A DNA stretch of 64,000 bases from Candidatus Methanarcanum hacksteinii (GCA_006954405.1 LVVQ01000001.1:868001-932000); one strand, 5' to 3'. Shown: positions 44,880-54,471, numbered from the stretch's first letter. Made by a program: numbers and translations. Notes: a model not told the origin generated them from the letters alone.

Positions 44880-45881
44880 TTACTCCATGGTCGCGTTTAT
44901 CGCGATCTCGGAGATATCCATTGAATATTCTATTATCCTCTTCACACTTTCAATGATCAGACCGGTGGAGATAGCAGCTTTTCCTGTGAATTCGTTAACG
45001 CGATTCGAGTTTTCAAATACCTTGTTCGCGAGTATCTTGCCTCTTTCGATACAGGCATTCGCAGATACCATATCCTTGGTCTTCCATGTCTTTATGGAGT
45101 CTGAGAACAACTTTATCGCGTCACGGCCTGCAGCGACCATAGATGATTCCATCATGTTCGGCGGACACTCTCCCAGTAAGTACCTCATGTTCTTTGACAT
45201 GAGTACTGCGTGATCGCCTATCCTTTCGATGATGCGACTGATGGAACTGCAACGAGTTACCGATGCGATACTCATTCCCTGTTTACGTGCAACTGTTGGA
45301 TCCCTCTGATTGATACTGACCTGTCTCAAGATCAACCAGTGTATCCTGTCCACTTCTTTGTCCCTCTCGACCATGCTCTCGAACAGCGTCACATCCTTCT
45401 TCTCAATCGAATCTATGACGTCATTGAGCATGTTGCGGACGAGAACCTCCATTCTCTCCAATGACTTCAATGGTCTGATCTGACTTTGGTTCATCAGATC
45501 CTGTATGATGATGGAATTATCATTTTCCTCCATTATCTCCAATCCAATAGAGGTCTGTACGAATGAGGATACGACGTCGATGTGTTCACTAGCCAATTTA
45601 TCATTGGATCTGAGCTCTATCATATTGTGTCCTGCGATATATGCACCGACCAATTGTCTGTAGAGGAAATCATTGTCAGAGATATCATTTACGTCGATAC
45701 ATTTCGTAGAGGACAGATTCCTCTCTTCCATACCGTTAGGGAATATTATTAACGAACCATCGTTCTGTACGTCCAACGATACAGGATCGTTCTTCTTCAA
45801 TCCAACTGTCTCTGCCCATTCTTTGGGAAGTGTGATCATCATTGATGAACCGCCGGTAATCTGAACTTTCCTTATTTCCAT
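44880..45881 (-). CDS. AbrB-PhoU domain phosphate regulator
   Basis: 333 aa. Residues 1-48 (RKVQITGGSSMMITLPKEWAETVGLKKNDPVSL) are a SpoVT/AbrB swapped-hairpin DNA-binding domain. Residues 90-333 are two PhoU three-helix units (ISRIIERIGDHAVLMSKN and RIIEYSMDISEIAIN carry the metal-binding E/D pattern). This archaeal combination is a likely phosphate-responsive transcription regulator. It is divergent from pst across 238 nt with several repeats. Start at 45881 is chosen at the first Met before the AbrB domain; upstream codons encode a non-conserved hydrophobic stretch. Confidence 0.88.
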   Translation of the reverse strand: MEIRKVQITGGSSMMITLPKEWAETVGLKKNDPVSLDVQNDGSLIIFPNGMEERNLSSTKCIDVNDISDNDFLYRQLVGAYIAGHNMIELRSNDKLASEHIDVVSSFVQTSIGLEIMEENDNSIIIQDLMNQSQIRPLKSLERMEVLVRNMLNDVIDSIEKKDVTLFESMVERDKEVDRIHWLILRQVSINQRDPTVARKQGMSIASVTRCSSISRIIERIGDHAVLMSKNMRYLLGECPPNMMESSMVAAGRDAIKLFSDSIKTWKTKDMVSANACIERGKILANKVFENSNRVNEFTGKAAISTGLIIESVKRIIEYSMDISEIAINATME

Positions 45882-45928
45882 CGTCCTCGCCAAAACTAGA
45901 AGTATATAGCAATATAAATAATATATAG

Positions 45929-45968
45929 TAAACAATGTTTAATATTCCTAATATGTTATTGTAACATA
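45929..45968. promoter_or_regulatory. Two inverted repeats upstream of the AbrB-PhoU gene
   Basis: TAAACA-A-TGTTTA (45929-45941) and TATGTTA-TTG-TAACATA (45952-45968), both perfect, within very A/T-rich DNA. They lie 48-87 nt upstream of the regulator ATG and are candidate autoregulatory sites. Confidence 0.5.
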
Positions 45969-46026
45969 ACTTAAAACGTAGTTTTTTCATTGAAAACACA
46001 TGATTTTTTCATATTTTACATATAAA

Positions 46027-46062
46027 ATATTGTTCTATATATAGTATATATTGTTCTATATA
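46027..46062 (+). promoter_or_regulatory. 15-bp direct repeats upstream of pstS
   Basis: ATATTGTTCTATATA occurs exactly at 46027-46041 and 46048-46062, a 21-bp period equal to two helical turns. They end about 15 nt before the likely TATA element TATATATT (46077-46084). The position suits a pho activator site, i.e. upstream of TATA. Confidence 0.6.
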
Positions 46063-46118
46063 ATAAATCAAATAACTATATATTAAGTCTCGAAATAGTC
46101 CGATTCGAGGTGTAAATC

Positions 46119-46988
46119 TTGAATAACAAGATCATAGCGTTGTTCGCTGTAATCGTAATCGCTGTTGCAGGCGTTTCGATCGTCGCTTTCATGAGCAATG
46201 GTGACGACAACGATAACGATGCATATGCAGTTTCATTGAATGGCGTAGAAGCAACTGAATCAAACGTGAGAGACAATTCATACCTTATCAAAAGGAACCT
46301 TATCGTATGTACGAACGGTGAAGCCACTGGCAATGTGGCAGAGTTCCTCAATTATGTGACATCTGCCGACGGACAGAAGATCGTCGGAAAGGAATTCATC
46401 TCGATCGATAAGATGACAGATTACAAAGATCCCGACAAGGATGGCAAGACCATGATCGCAATCTCTGGTTCAACAACCATCATGGATACGATGACACGTA
46501 TCGCCGAGGGATACATGGCGAAGTACCCATACATGAAGGTCTCCATCACCGGAGGAGGATCGGGTCAGGGTGCAAGCAACACGATCAACGGAGTCTCCGA
46601 CATCGGAATGTGCTCCAGGGATCTCAAGGCATCAGAGGCTGAGAAGGGATTGATCCCTACGATCATCGGTAAGGATGGTGTAGCGGTCATCGTCAATGGT
46701 ACAGGAGTGAAGGACCTCACCATAGAGCAGGTAGCAAAGATTTACGACGGAACATACACGAACTGGTCACAGGTCGGAGGTGTCGACAAGAGCATCGGTG
46801 TCGTATGTCGTGAGGATGGTTCAGGAACACGTGAATGTTTCGAGGAGTCAATAAAAGCATCTACACCAGGTTGGAAGATGAAATCGGATGTCAACTCACT
46901 CTCTTCCACAGGTGCCGTGATCAAGATGATCGGCAACACCGACGATTCGATCGGATACATCAGTATCGGACAATTGGCAAATCTCTGA
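46119..46988 (+). CDS. pstS: Phosphate-binding protein PstS, apparently circularly permuted
   Basis: 289 aa. Start is TTG at 46119, set by GAGGTG 6 nt upstream. Residues 1-25 are a signal/anchor. Then comes LNGVEATESNVRDNSYLIKR, LIVCTNGEATGNVAEFLNYV and TSADGQKIVGKEF, which is the C-terminal end of ordinary PstS proteins. A linker DYKDPDKDGKT leads into IAISGSTTIMDTM, normally the N-terminus of the mature protein, then TGGGSGQGASNTINGVSDIGMCSRDLK, KIYDGTYTNWSQVGG, REDGSGTRE. It ends at IGYISIGQLANL, where normal proteins go on to the segment found here at the front. Phosphate-binding Ser/Thr, Asp and Arg are kept. Confidence 0.85.
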   Translation: MNNKIIALFAVIVIAVAGVSIVAFMSNGDDNDNDAYAVSLNGVEATESNVRDNSYLIKRNLIVCTNGEATGNVAEFLNYVTSADGQKIVGKEFISIDKMTDYKDPDKDGKTMIAISGSTTIMDTMTRIAEGYMAKYPYMKVSITGGGSGQGASNTINGVSDIGMCSRDLKASEAEKGLIPTIIGKDGVAVIVNGTGVKDLTIEQVAKIYDGTYTNWSQVGGVDKSIGVVCREDGSGTRECFEESIKASTPGWKMKSDVNSLSSTGAVIKMIGNTDDSIGYISIGQLANL

Positions 46989-47036
46989 TGGGGAAAATGG
47001 ATGTTCGATAATCAACACAGCAGAGGAGGATTAAAC

Positions 47037-48974
47037 ATGGATGCGGATGCTATAATGAGGTATGTGCTCATTGCGATAGCATCAACAGCTGTGTTGATTA
47101 TCTTCCTCATCCTCTTTTTCATTGTAGGTAATGGGATCGAACTATTCAAGGACGTAGATCCCATCGAATTCATCTTCGGTACCGATTGGTCACCGTCCGA
47201 TGGCTCCTATGGAGCATTGCCCATGATCGTCGGTACCTTGTTGGTAACGTTGGGTGCGATAGCATTCGCATTCCCCGTAGGGCTCTTAGCAGCCATCTAC
47301 ATATCCGAATTCGCGAATCCGAAAGTACGTAGTGTCTTGAAACCTCTGTGTGAGGTGTTCGCAGGCATACCCTCAGTGGTCTACGGTTTCTTCGGGCTTG
47401 TGATATTAGTACCGTTCCTTTCCAAGATGTTCGATGAGAACCTTCTGTTCGGTTCCTCTTGGTTGGCAGCATCGATCATATTGGGGATAATGGCGTTACC
47501 AACGATCATTTCGGTATCGGAGGATGCGATCCGCGCGGTACCGAATTCATACAGAGAAGCATCCATAGCGATGGGTGCTAACAGGTGGGAGACGACAGCA
47601 AAAGTGATCGTTCCTGCCGCAGTGATGGGCATATCGGCCGCTGTAACGCTCGGTATAGGAAGAGCGATCGGTGAGACGATGGCCGTCATGATGGTGTCCG
47701 GTAATGCTACAATAATTCCAGACCCACTATGGAACATATTCTCTCTGATTAGTACGATAACAGGCACATTGGCATTGGAGATGCCTGAGTCGGTCGTGGG
47801 AGATACACACTATAACGCACTATTCATGCTCGCTTTGGTCCTTATGGTCATGGTCTTTGCAGTCAATATCGTAGCAAAGAAAATCACGGACAACATGAAG
47901 CAGAAATTCAACGGAACAGCATTCAATGACCGTTCGAAGATAAGGGCGTATGCAACATTTGTCGACACCATCCAAAGGAACAAGAAAATGGTCTGTAAGA
48001 TAGGATCTTTCATCCTTATCTTCACGATGTCGTGGATGATCCTCTCGTTGATGATTTCTGGTCTGTCCTCCTTGATAACATCTATCATCATCACGATAGG
48101 GGCTTATGCTACCCTCTTCACAGTCTCGAGACTGAGTCCGTCCGACAGAGAGGATGTCGCTAAATGCATATTGATCGCTAACATGGTATTCGTCCTCCTG
48201 CTGCTTGCAATAATCATATTAGATATAGTAATAAAGGGACTGCCGAACATATCCTTGGATTTCATCACCTCTTCACCATCCATGGGCGGTAGGGAAGGAG
48301 GGATAATGCCTGCAATCGTAGGCACATTGGAACTGATGGCAGGTACTGCCGTCATAGCATTGCCTTTGGGGATATTGACAGGCATTTATCTTGCAGAGTA
48401 TGCTAAGGATAACAAGCTCAACAGAGCGATAAGAGGTGCGATAGACACATTGAACGGTACACCATCTGTCGTATTCGGCCTCTTCGGATTATCATTCTTC
48501 GTGATTTATCTCGGCATCGGATATTCTCTGATAGCTGGTTGGGCGACATTATCGATGATGATACTTCCTGTGATAATCAGAACGACGGAAGAATCCATAA
48601 GAGCAGTACCTAACGAATTACGTGAAGCATCCAGAGCAATGGGTGCAACAAAATGGCAGACGACATACAGGGTCGTCTTCCCTGCAGCCATAGGTGGAAC
48701 GATAACCGGTGCGATCCTTTCCTTAGGACGTGCGACAGGAGAGACCGCTCCGATCATGTTCACTGCAGCAGTGGCATTCCATCCAAGTCTTGCAAAATCG
48801 ATAATGGATCCTGTGATGGCTTTGCCATATCACCTGTATTATCTGACTGCAGAGGTCCCTGGAACCACAGGCAATCAATATGCAACGGCAACGATACTTC
48901 TGATCATCGTGCTCTCGATGTTCGTGTTGGCATCTGTTGTCAGAAGTCACTACAATAAGAAAATCAGATGGTGA
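47037..48974 (+). CDS. pstCA: Fused phosphate ABC transporter permease PstC-PstA
   Basis: 645 aa. Both membrane subunits that are usually separate are in one chain. Residues 1-285 are Pst[59 protein letters not shown] (EAA loop), [14 protein letters not shown]. Residues 315-645 are PstA: an extra hairpin of membrane helices, then [71 protein letters not shown]. The ATG at 47037 has AGGAGG about 6 nt upstream; an earlier ATG at 47001 would include that SD site. Confidence 0.93.
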   Translation: MDADAIMRYVLIAIASTAVLIIFLILFFIVGNGIELFKDVDPIEFIFGTDWSPSDGSYGALPMIVGTLLVTLGAIAFAFPVGLLAAIYISEFANPKVRSVLKPLCEVFAGIPSVVYGFFGLVILVPFLSKMFDENLLFGSSWLAASIILGIMALPTIISVSEDAIRAVPNSYREASIAMGANRWETTAKVIVPAAVMGISAAVTLGIGRAIGETMAVMMVSGNATIIPDPLWNIFSLISTITGTLALEMPESVVGDTHYNALFMLALVLMVMVFAVNIVAKKITDNMKQKFNGTAFNDRSKIRAYATFVDTIQRNKKMVCKIGSFILIFTMSWMILSLMISGLSSLITSIIITIGAYATLFTVSRLSPSDREDVAKCILIANMVFVLLLLAIIILDIVIKGLPNISLDFITSSPSMGGREGGIMPAIVGTLELMAGTAVIALPLGILTGIYLAEYAKDNKLNRAIRGAIDTLNGTPSVVFGLFGLSFFVIYLGIGYSLIAGWATLSMMILPVIIRTTEESIRAVPNELREASRAMGATKWQTTYRVVFPAAIGGTITGAILSLGRATGETAPIMFTAAVAFHPSLAKSIMDPVMALPYHLYYLTAEVPGTTGNQYATATILLIIVLSMFVLASVVRSHYNKKIRW

Positions 48975-49762
48975 GTATGATGGAAATGAAAGAATCCGCC
49001 TCAAATTCTGAGGTGGCGATAGACATACAGGATGTGAATCTCTGGTATGGGGAGAAACAGGCACTGTATGATGTGTCCATGAAAGTCAAGAAGAATGCGA
49101 TCACCGCATTGATAGGTCCCTCAGGATGCGGTAAGTCCACATTGCTGAGGTCGATCAATAGGATCAATGACCTCATTGATGGATGCAAGATCGAAGGGAA
49201 GATAATGTTCCGCGGAGAGAACATATGCTCCAAAGACACCAATGTGAATGATCTGCGCATGAAGATTGGGATGGTGTTCCAGAAACCGAACCCATTCCCG
49301 ATGACGATAAGAGAGAATCTTACCTATGGACCTAAACTCAAAGGCATCAAGGATAAGAAGGAATTGAACGAGATCGTAGAGTCATGTCTTCAGAAGGCCG
49401 CTCTCTACGATGAGGTGGCGGATAGATTGGACAAATCCGCATTCGGCCTCTCAGGAGGACAACAGCAGAGATTGTGCATCGCAAGGACACTCTCCATGAA
49501 TCCTGATGTCATCCTCATGGATGAACCGACCTCCGCATTGGATCCGATAGCTACATCGAAGATCGAGGATCTCGCTGTGCAGCTGAAGAAGGAGTATACT
49601 GTCGTTATAGTGACACACAACATGCAACAGGCTTCGCGTATCAGTGACGATACAGGTTTCATGTATCTTGGAAAGATGATCGAGTTCGGGAACACGACAT
49701 CATTATTCAACAAACCAAAGGAAGAGATGACTGAGAGATATCTTACAGGAAGGTTCGGGTGA
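48968..49762 (+). CDS. pstB: Phosphate ABC transporter ATP-binding protein
   Basis: 264 aa. Walker [20 protein letters not shown] near 48, signature [15 protein letters not shown] near 158, Walker [36 protein letters not shown] is the PstB-specific Q-loop. The first ATG overlaps the pstCA stop by 7 bp; the Met three or four codons later would have GGTGAG upstream and is a real alternative. Confidence 0.96.
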   Translation: MVSMMEMKESASNSEVAIDIQDVNLWYGEKQALYDVSMKVKKNAITALIGPSGCGKSTLLRSINRINDLIDGCKIEGKIMFRGENICSKDTNVNDLRMKIGMVFQKPNPFPMTIRENLTYGPKLKGIKDKKELNEIVESCLQKAALYDEVADRLDKSAFGLSGGQQQRLCIARTLSMNPDVILMDEPTSALDPIATSKIEDLAVQLKKEYTVVIVTHNMQQASRISDDTGFMYLGKMIEFGNTTSLFNKPKEEMTERYLTGRFG

Positions 49763-49766
49763 TCGA

Positions 49767-50414
49767 ATGCAAAAAGCGATAGAGGAGATCGATTCGGTCG
49801 TGGAGAATACGATCAAGATGGCGAAGATGACGTCGAGCATGATCGAAAGATCGATAAAGGCTCTCGCCGACAGCGATATCAAGCTAGCTGATGATGTGAT
49901 GTCAGATTTCGAGATAGTCGACAGATATGACAGATGTATTGAGGAGAGTGCGTTGAAAGTATTATCCTTGTATCAGCCGAGGGCATCGGATATGCGCACG
50001 ATGGCTACTGTATTGAAATGCATAACATACCTAGAAAGAGTGGCGAAATACAGTAAGAACATATCTTCTGCTGTAAGGAAACTCGATGGCGATGTGCCGA
50101 ATGAATTCATCGAAGATGTCGTCTCCATGGGTAACATAGCTGTGAATATGGTCAACAAGGCCATAGATGGCTTCATCCAACGTTATGTGGACGGTTTCGA
50201 TGAGATACAGGATATGGATGATTTCATCGACGAGAGTCTCACGAACAATCGTGAATCATTTATAGCACACATCAAGGAGAATCCTGCATCAGCGGATGAT
50301 TGTGTATTCCTGCTGTCGATAATGAGATACATAGAGAGAGTAGGGGATCACGCCTGCAAGATAGCTGAGAAGGTCACATACATGGTGACCGGATTTCATA
50401 CAGTGATCGCTTGA
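49767..50414 (+). CDS. phoU: Phosphate transport regulator PhoU
   Basis: 215 aa. Two three-helix PhoU units; the metal-binding patterns CITYLERVAKYSKNI and MRYIERVGDHACKIAEKV are clear. PhoU damps Pst activity when phosphate is plentiful. It is the last gene of pstS-pstCA-pstB-phoU, 4 nt after pstB. A second PhoU unit pair is in the AbrB fusion at 44880. Confidence 0.93.
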   Translation: MQKAIEEIDSVVENTIKMAKMTSSMIERSIKALADSDIKLADDVMSDFEIVDRYDRCIEESALKVLSLYQPRASDMRTMATVLKCITYLERVAKYSKNISSAVRKLDGDVPNEFIEDVVSMGNIAVNMVNKAIDGFIQRYVDGFDEIQDMDDFIDESLTNNRESFIAHIKENPASADDCVFLLSIMRYIERVGDHACKIAEKVTYMVTGFHTVIA

Positions 50415-50418
50415 AAGT

Positions 50419-50444
50419 GGTCGGCGCACGTAAGTGCGTCGATC
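50419..50444 (+). terminator. Terminator of the pst operon
   Basis: GGTCGGCGCAC-gtaa-GTGCGTCGATC with two G-T pairs, 4 nt after the phoU stop, followed by TCATTCTTTC. It lies between convergent phoU and the Rrf2 gene. Confidence 0.6.
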
Positions 50445-50461
50445 TCATTCTTTCAAAAAGA

Positions 50462-50890
50462 TCATTCATCAGCGATACTGATGATGTCATCGGTCAAGAG
50501 ATCGCTGAACTTTATCTTACTGAGATAATCGTTGATCGTCTCATCCAGACCCTTCCAGATTGGTAATGTCTTGCACTTGGAGCTGCGCTCGCAAACGATC
50601 TCGGGATCAAGACAAGAAACTGTAAGGATGGGCCCTTCAACAGAAGTGATTATCTCTGCCAATGTACATTCATCAGGCGAAACGGCGAGTTCATAACCGC
50701 CACCCTTACCATGGATGGCGGTCACGAACCCTGCTTTCGTTAACGGAGGCATGATCGATTCGAGATACTTGAGCGATATGCCCTGGTCATTGGCGATATC
50801 TTTCAAAGGAACTTTCCTTCCAAGATTATTCGCCAACTCAATCATCACGCGTAACGCATATCTGCCCTTTGTCGAAACAATTGCATTCAT
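50462..50890 (-). CDS. Rrf2-family transcription regulator
   Basis: 142 aa. Winged helix at 1-75: STKGRYALRVMIELANN, VPLKDIANDQGISLKYLESIMPPLTKAGFV, IHGKGGGYEL. The effector part has C-x6-C-x5-C (about residues 93-106), close to the Fe-S ligand spacing of IscR/NsrR. It starts 4 nt after cysK in metY-cysK-rrf2, so it probably controls cysteine/methionine genes as CymR does in Firmicutes, possibly through an Fe-S cluster. A candidate operator lies at 53160. Confidence 0.88.
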   Translation of the reverse strand: MNAIVSTKGRYALRVMIELANNLGRKVPLKDIANDQGISLKYLESIMPPLTKAGFVTAIHGKGGGYELAVSPDECTLAEIITSVEGPILTVSCLDPEIVCERSSKCKTLPIWKGLDETINDYLSKIKFSDLLTDDIISIADE

Positions 50891-50893
50891 TCC

Positions 50894-51820
50894 TTATTCC
50901 TCGAACAATGCTGTTGAGAGATATCTCTCTCCTGTATCCGCCATGATGGCGACGATATTTTTACCTTTATTGGCAGGATCCTTCGCCAATTCTATCGCAG
51001 CCCATGTCGTAGCACCCGATGAGATGCCGACAAGTATGCCCTCTTTCTTCCCAACGAGTCTGCCGGCCTTGAATGCATCCTCATCCTCCACAGCGATAAC
51101 ACGGTTGTAGATGTCCCTGTCAAATGTCTCTGGAATGAATCCTGCGCCGATACCTTGTATCTTGTGGGTGCCTGTCCTCCCTTCAGAGAGCAATGGGGAG
51201 CCCTTAGGTTCTACAGCGATGATCTCCACATAAGGATTCTTCTCCCTGAGGTATTTCCCCATTCCGGAGAGTGTTCCGCCCGTACCGACCCCGGCTACGA
51301 AGATATCCACCTTCCCATCCAGATCCCTATAGATCTCAGGGCCTGTCGCCCTATAGTGGATGGCGGGGTTCGCAGGATTGATGAATTGTCCCGGGATAAC
51401 TGCATTCGGAATCGTCTTGGATAATTCCTCTGCTTTGGCGACAGTGCCTTTCATTCCCTTAGCACCCTCAGTCAACACCAATTCCGCACCATATGCCTTG
51501 ATCAGTTTCCTGCGTTCGATGGACATGGTCTCTGGCATGACGATTATCGCCCTATATCCGCGTGCCGTGGCGATGGAGGACAACGCGATGCCTGTGTTGC
51601 CTGAGGTGGGTTCGATTATGACGGAATCTTCCTTCAATATCCCTTTTTCCTCAAGATCATCGATCATCGCTTTCGCGATCCTGTCCTTCACTGAACCAGC
51701 TGGGTTGAATGCCTCTATCTTTCCGTAGATCCTGGCATCCAATTTCAGATCTTTCTCGATGTTCGTCAATTCCACCAACGGAGTGTTACCGATGGTCCCA
51801 TCTATAGTCTTATAAAGCAT
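50894..51820 (-). CDS. cysK: Cysteine synthase (O-acetylserine sulfhydrylase)
   Basis: 308 aa PLP enzyme making cysteine from O-acetylserine and sulfide. [26 protein letters not shown] (catalytic Lys), [13 protein letters not shown] (substrate loop) and [20 protein letters not shown] (phosphate loop) are all present. It overlaps metY by 11 bp. No serine acetyltransferase is in the window. Confidence 0.96.
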   Translation of the reverse strand: MLYKTIDGTIGNTPLVELTNIEKDLKLDARIYGKIEAFNPAGSVKDRIAKAMIDDLEEKGILKEDSVIIEPTSGNTGIALSSIATARGYRAIIVMPETMSIERRKLIKAYGAELVLTEGAKGMKGTVAKAEELSKTIPNAVIPGQFINPANPAIHYRATGPEIYRDLDGKVDIFVAGVGTGGTLSGMGKYLREKNPYVEIIAVEPKGSPLLSEGRTGTHKIQGIGAGFIPETFDRDIYNRVIAVEDEDAFKAGRLVGKKEGILVGISSGATTWAAIELAKDPANKGKNIVAIMADTGERYLSTALFEE

Positions 51821-53138
51821 CTTGTTCGCCTTCTACCGCTTTGAAACCGTTCTTCAGATCATTTATGATATCATCTATGTTCTCAGTACCTATCGAGAGA
51901 CGGATCGTGTTCGGTTTGATGCCGCTTTCAAGGAGCTCTTTCTCATCTAATTGTGAGTGTGTCGTCGAGGCAGGGTGGATGACCAATGATTTGACATCCG
52001 CAACATTGGCGAGGAGTGAGAATAATTTCAGAGACTCTGTGAACTTCTTCGCTTTCTCTGCGTCGCCTTTGATCTCGAATGTGAATATCGAGCCTGCGCC
52101 GTTCGGGAAGTACCTATCATACAGCTCCTTCTGCTTACCAGTCGCTAACGACGGATGGTTCACTTTCTCGACATCAGGATGTTCGTTGAGGAATTCGACA
52201 ATTTTCAACGCATTCTCGACCTGACGCTCCACACGAAGCGATAACGTCTCCAATCCAAGTAACAGAAGGAATGAATTGAATGGAGAGATCGTAGCTCCCT
52301 GATCCCTCATCAGTGTAGTACGTATCTTCGTCACGAATGCAGCCCTGCCTACGGCATCGGTGAAGACAACACCATGATACGATGGATTAGGTTTTGACAA
52401 AGTTAGGAATTTGTCATTCGCTGCCCAATCGAAGTTACCGCCATCGATTATGATACCTCCCATTGCGACACCATGGCCTCCGATGAACTTGGTCGCAGAA
52501 TGAACCACGATATCGGCACCGTGCTCGATGGGCCTAAGGAGATATGGTGATGTGAATGTGCTGTCAACAATCAATGGGATCCCATGTTTGTGGGCGATGG
52601 CAGATATAGCTTCCAGATCAACCACATCAGAGTTGGGGTTTCCCAATGTCTCCGTGTATAGCAATTTGGTGTTCTCTTTGATCGCCTTTTCAAAATTGGA
52701 AGGATCGGAGGGATCCACGAATGTCGTCTCGATACCTTGTTCCTTCAACGTATTGGCAAATAGATTGAACGTTCCGCCATAGAGATTTGTCGAGGACACG
52801 ATATGGTCCCCTGCAAGAGCGATGTTCTGTATCGCATACGTTATCGCCGCTGAACCCGATGCAGTTGCCAATGCACCGACACCTCCCTCCAAAGCGGTCA
52901 TCCTCTCTTCAAAGACGGATGATGTTGGATTCATCAATCTTGTATAGATGTTCCCTGGTTCCGCCAAAGCGAACCTTCCTGCTGCCTGTGCAGAGTCCTT
53001 GAAGACATATGATGTTGTCATGTAGATAGGTACTGCACGTGAATCCGTTGCTGGATCCAGTTCTTCTTGTCCTGCATGGACCTGCAATGTTTCGAATTTG
53101 TAATTCGAACCTGTCACCATATCACTGAAAGTGACCAT
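51810..53138 (-). CDS. metY: O-acetylhomoserine sulfhydrylase
   Basis: 442 aa (436 if the ATG at 53120 is used). Cys/Met-metabolism PLP enzyme making homocysteine from O-acetylhomoserine and sulfide. [65 protein letters not shown] and [13 protein letters not shown] with the PLP Lys are present. The long loop after Lys (FDWAANDKF) marks the MetY rather than MetB branch. Start is uncertain: the TATA-like TTAAATAC near 53153 is close to 53138, favouring 53120 with GTGAT upstream. Confidence 0.94.
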   Translation of the reverse strand: MVTFSDMVTGSNYKFETLQVHAGQEELDPATDSRAVPIYMTTSYVFKDSAQAAGRFALAEPGNIYTRLMNPTSSVFEERMTALEGGVGALATASGSAAITYAIQNIALAGDHIVSSTNLYGGTFNLFANTLKEQGIETTFVDPSDPSNFEKAIKENTKLLYTETLGNPNSDVVDLEAISAIAHKHGIPLIVDSTFTSPYLLRPIEHGADIVVHSATKFIGGHGVAMGGIIIDGGNFDWAANDKFLTLSKPNPSYHGVVFTDAVGRAAFVTKIRTTLMRDQGATISPFNSFLLLLGLETLSLRVERQVENALKIVEFLNEHPDVEKVNHPSLATGKQKELYDRYFPNGAGSIFTFEIKGDAEKAKKFTESLKLFSLLANVADVKSLVIHPASTTHSQLDEKELLESGIKPNTIRLSIGTENIDDIINDLKNGFKAVEGEQDAL

Positions 53139-53159
53139 GCACGAATTGTATTTAATACC

Positions 53160-53180
53160 TACCTACTATGTTGATAGGTA
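53160..53180. promoter_or_regulatory. Candidate operator between metY and metA
   Basis: TACCTA-ctatgttga-TAGGTA, a 6-9-6 inverted repeat in the 85-nt divergent region. It lies between the metY TATA element and the metA promoter. With rrf2 in the metY operon, it is a plausible Rrf2 site. Confidence 0.45.
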
Positions 53181-53223
53181 AATACAAATATTGTGAACCG
53201 ATTAGGCTCACTCGAGGAGAAAG

Positions 53224-54156
53224 ATGCCGATCAAGATACCTGAGGGACTACCTGCATTCTCGACTCTAGAGAATGAGAACATATTCGTCATGGATGACGA
53301 TCGTGCGAGAACACAGGACATCAGGCCTTTGAAGATCGCGATATTGAACCTTATGCCGACGAAGGTGGAAACGGAGATACAATTATTGAGATTGCTCAGC
53401 AACACACCACTTCAGGTGGATGTCGATCTCATCATACCTTCAACTCATGAATCTAAACATACATCTATCAACTATCTTACAAGATTCTATAAGAGATTCT
53501 CTGACATTGAGGATCGCTACTATGATGGGATGATCATCACTGGTGCCCCATTGGAGGATATCCCGTTCGAAAAGGTGGATTATTGGGACGAGATGTGCAG
53601 GATAATGGATTGGACGAAGGAACATGTCTGGTCCACCACGTACATCTGCTGGGCATCAATGGCTGGATTGTATCATCATTATGGCATTCAGAAAAGGAGT
53701 CTTCCCAAAAAGAGATCGGGCATCTTCGAATACAGGAATGTCATTGAGACCTAACCGTTGATGAGGGGCATAGATCAGTATTTGAAAATCCCTCAATCAA
53801 GACATGCGACGATCTCATCATCGGACATAAAGGCCAACCCAAGGTTGAATATCTTGGCCGAAACGGCTGATGACGATACAGGTATCGTGATTTCCGATGA
53901 TGGGCAGATCTTCATCACAGGACATTTGGAATATGATAGATCGACGCTTGCCGATGAATATTCAAGGGACATGGAGAGAGGACTCAATACAGAGATGCCG
54001 AAGAATTACTTCCCGAATGATGACGACAGATACGATCCGATCGTGACTTGGAGAAGTCATTCCACATTGATATTCACCAATTGGCTGAATTATTACGTCT
54101 ATCAGCAGACGCCCTATGACATCAGGGATATCAGTAAGAGATTAACAAAGAGATGA
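53224..54156 (+). pseudogene. metA: Homoserine O-acetyltransferase (MetA type) interrupted by one in-frame TAA
   Basis: 311 codons, the normal MetA length, with one internal TAA at 53752-53754. Part 1 (176 aa) runs from [12 protein letters not shown] through [25 protein letters not shown] and [17 protein letters not shown] to YICWASMAG with the catalytic Cys. Part 2 resumes in the same frame as PLMRGIDQYLKIPQSRH and holds ITGHLEYDRSTLADEY with the catalytic His and Glu. Glu in GAPLE, where E. coli has Gly, predicts acetyl-CoA rather than succinyl-CoA, matching metY. All catalytic residues survive, so the stop is recent, an error, or read through. GAGGAGAAAG is the SD site. Confidence 0.85.
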
Positions 54157-54161
54157 GAGGA

Positions 54162-54341
54162 ATGGAACAGATTTCTTCGATAATGCATCGACAACGAGAA
54201 TGAAACAAGAGACATTGGATGTGATGATGCCGTATTTCATTGAGAAATACGCCAATCCATGCAGCACTTTGGGATTATGCCGAGAAGCATAATATCAAGA
54301 TCGAAGGTCTTGAGAAGCCTAAACATGACATAAATGATTGA
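54162..54341 (+). pseudogene. Remnant of a NifS/IscS-like cysteine desulfurase
   Basis: This lies in the 315-nt stretch between metA and cbiF. From 54173 one frame reads FFDNASTTRMKQETLDVMMP then YFIEKYANP, the N-terminus of cysteine desulfurases, and ends at TAA after SCREA-like residues. An ATG at 54162 with GAGAGGA upstream would fit as start if one T were restored. A different frame from about 54258 reads HAALWDYAEKHNIKIEGLEK and ends PKHDIND at TGA 54339-54341, probably the tail of this or another lost gene. The catalytic core is deleted. Confidence 0.65.
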
Positions 54342-54345
54342 ATTC

Positions 54346-54360
54346 TGGGCCTGAGGCCCA
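54346..54360 (+). terminator. Hairpin after the metA/nifS remnant region
   Basis: TGGGCC-tga-GGCCCA followed by TCATTTATTCC, upstream of the cobalamin promoter. Confidence 0.5.
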
Positions 54361-54401
54361 TCATTTATTCCATTACGTATCCGCATCACCCGTGAAATAT
54401 G

Positions 54402-54418
54402 TTGGATTATACAACCAA
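54402..54418. promoter_or_regulatory. Putative corrinoid/metal operator, site 1 (cbiF-cbiH promoter)
   Basis: TTGG-ATTATACAA-CCAA, directly upstream of the likely TATA element TTATTATATT (54419-54428). One of four copies of TTGG-N9-CCAA in the window. Confidence 0.6.
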
Positions 54419-54471
54419 TTTATTATATTGGACAAAATATGGTTTCCAAAGGGCAAAGGCCCTCAGGCGTG

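Noticed and set aside
53752..53754. metA internal stop as pyrrolysine
   Set aside because: The codon is TAA, not TAG.
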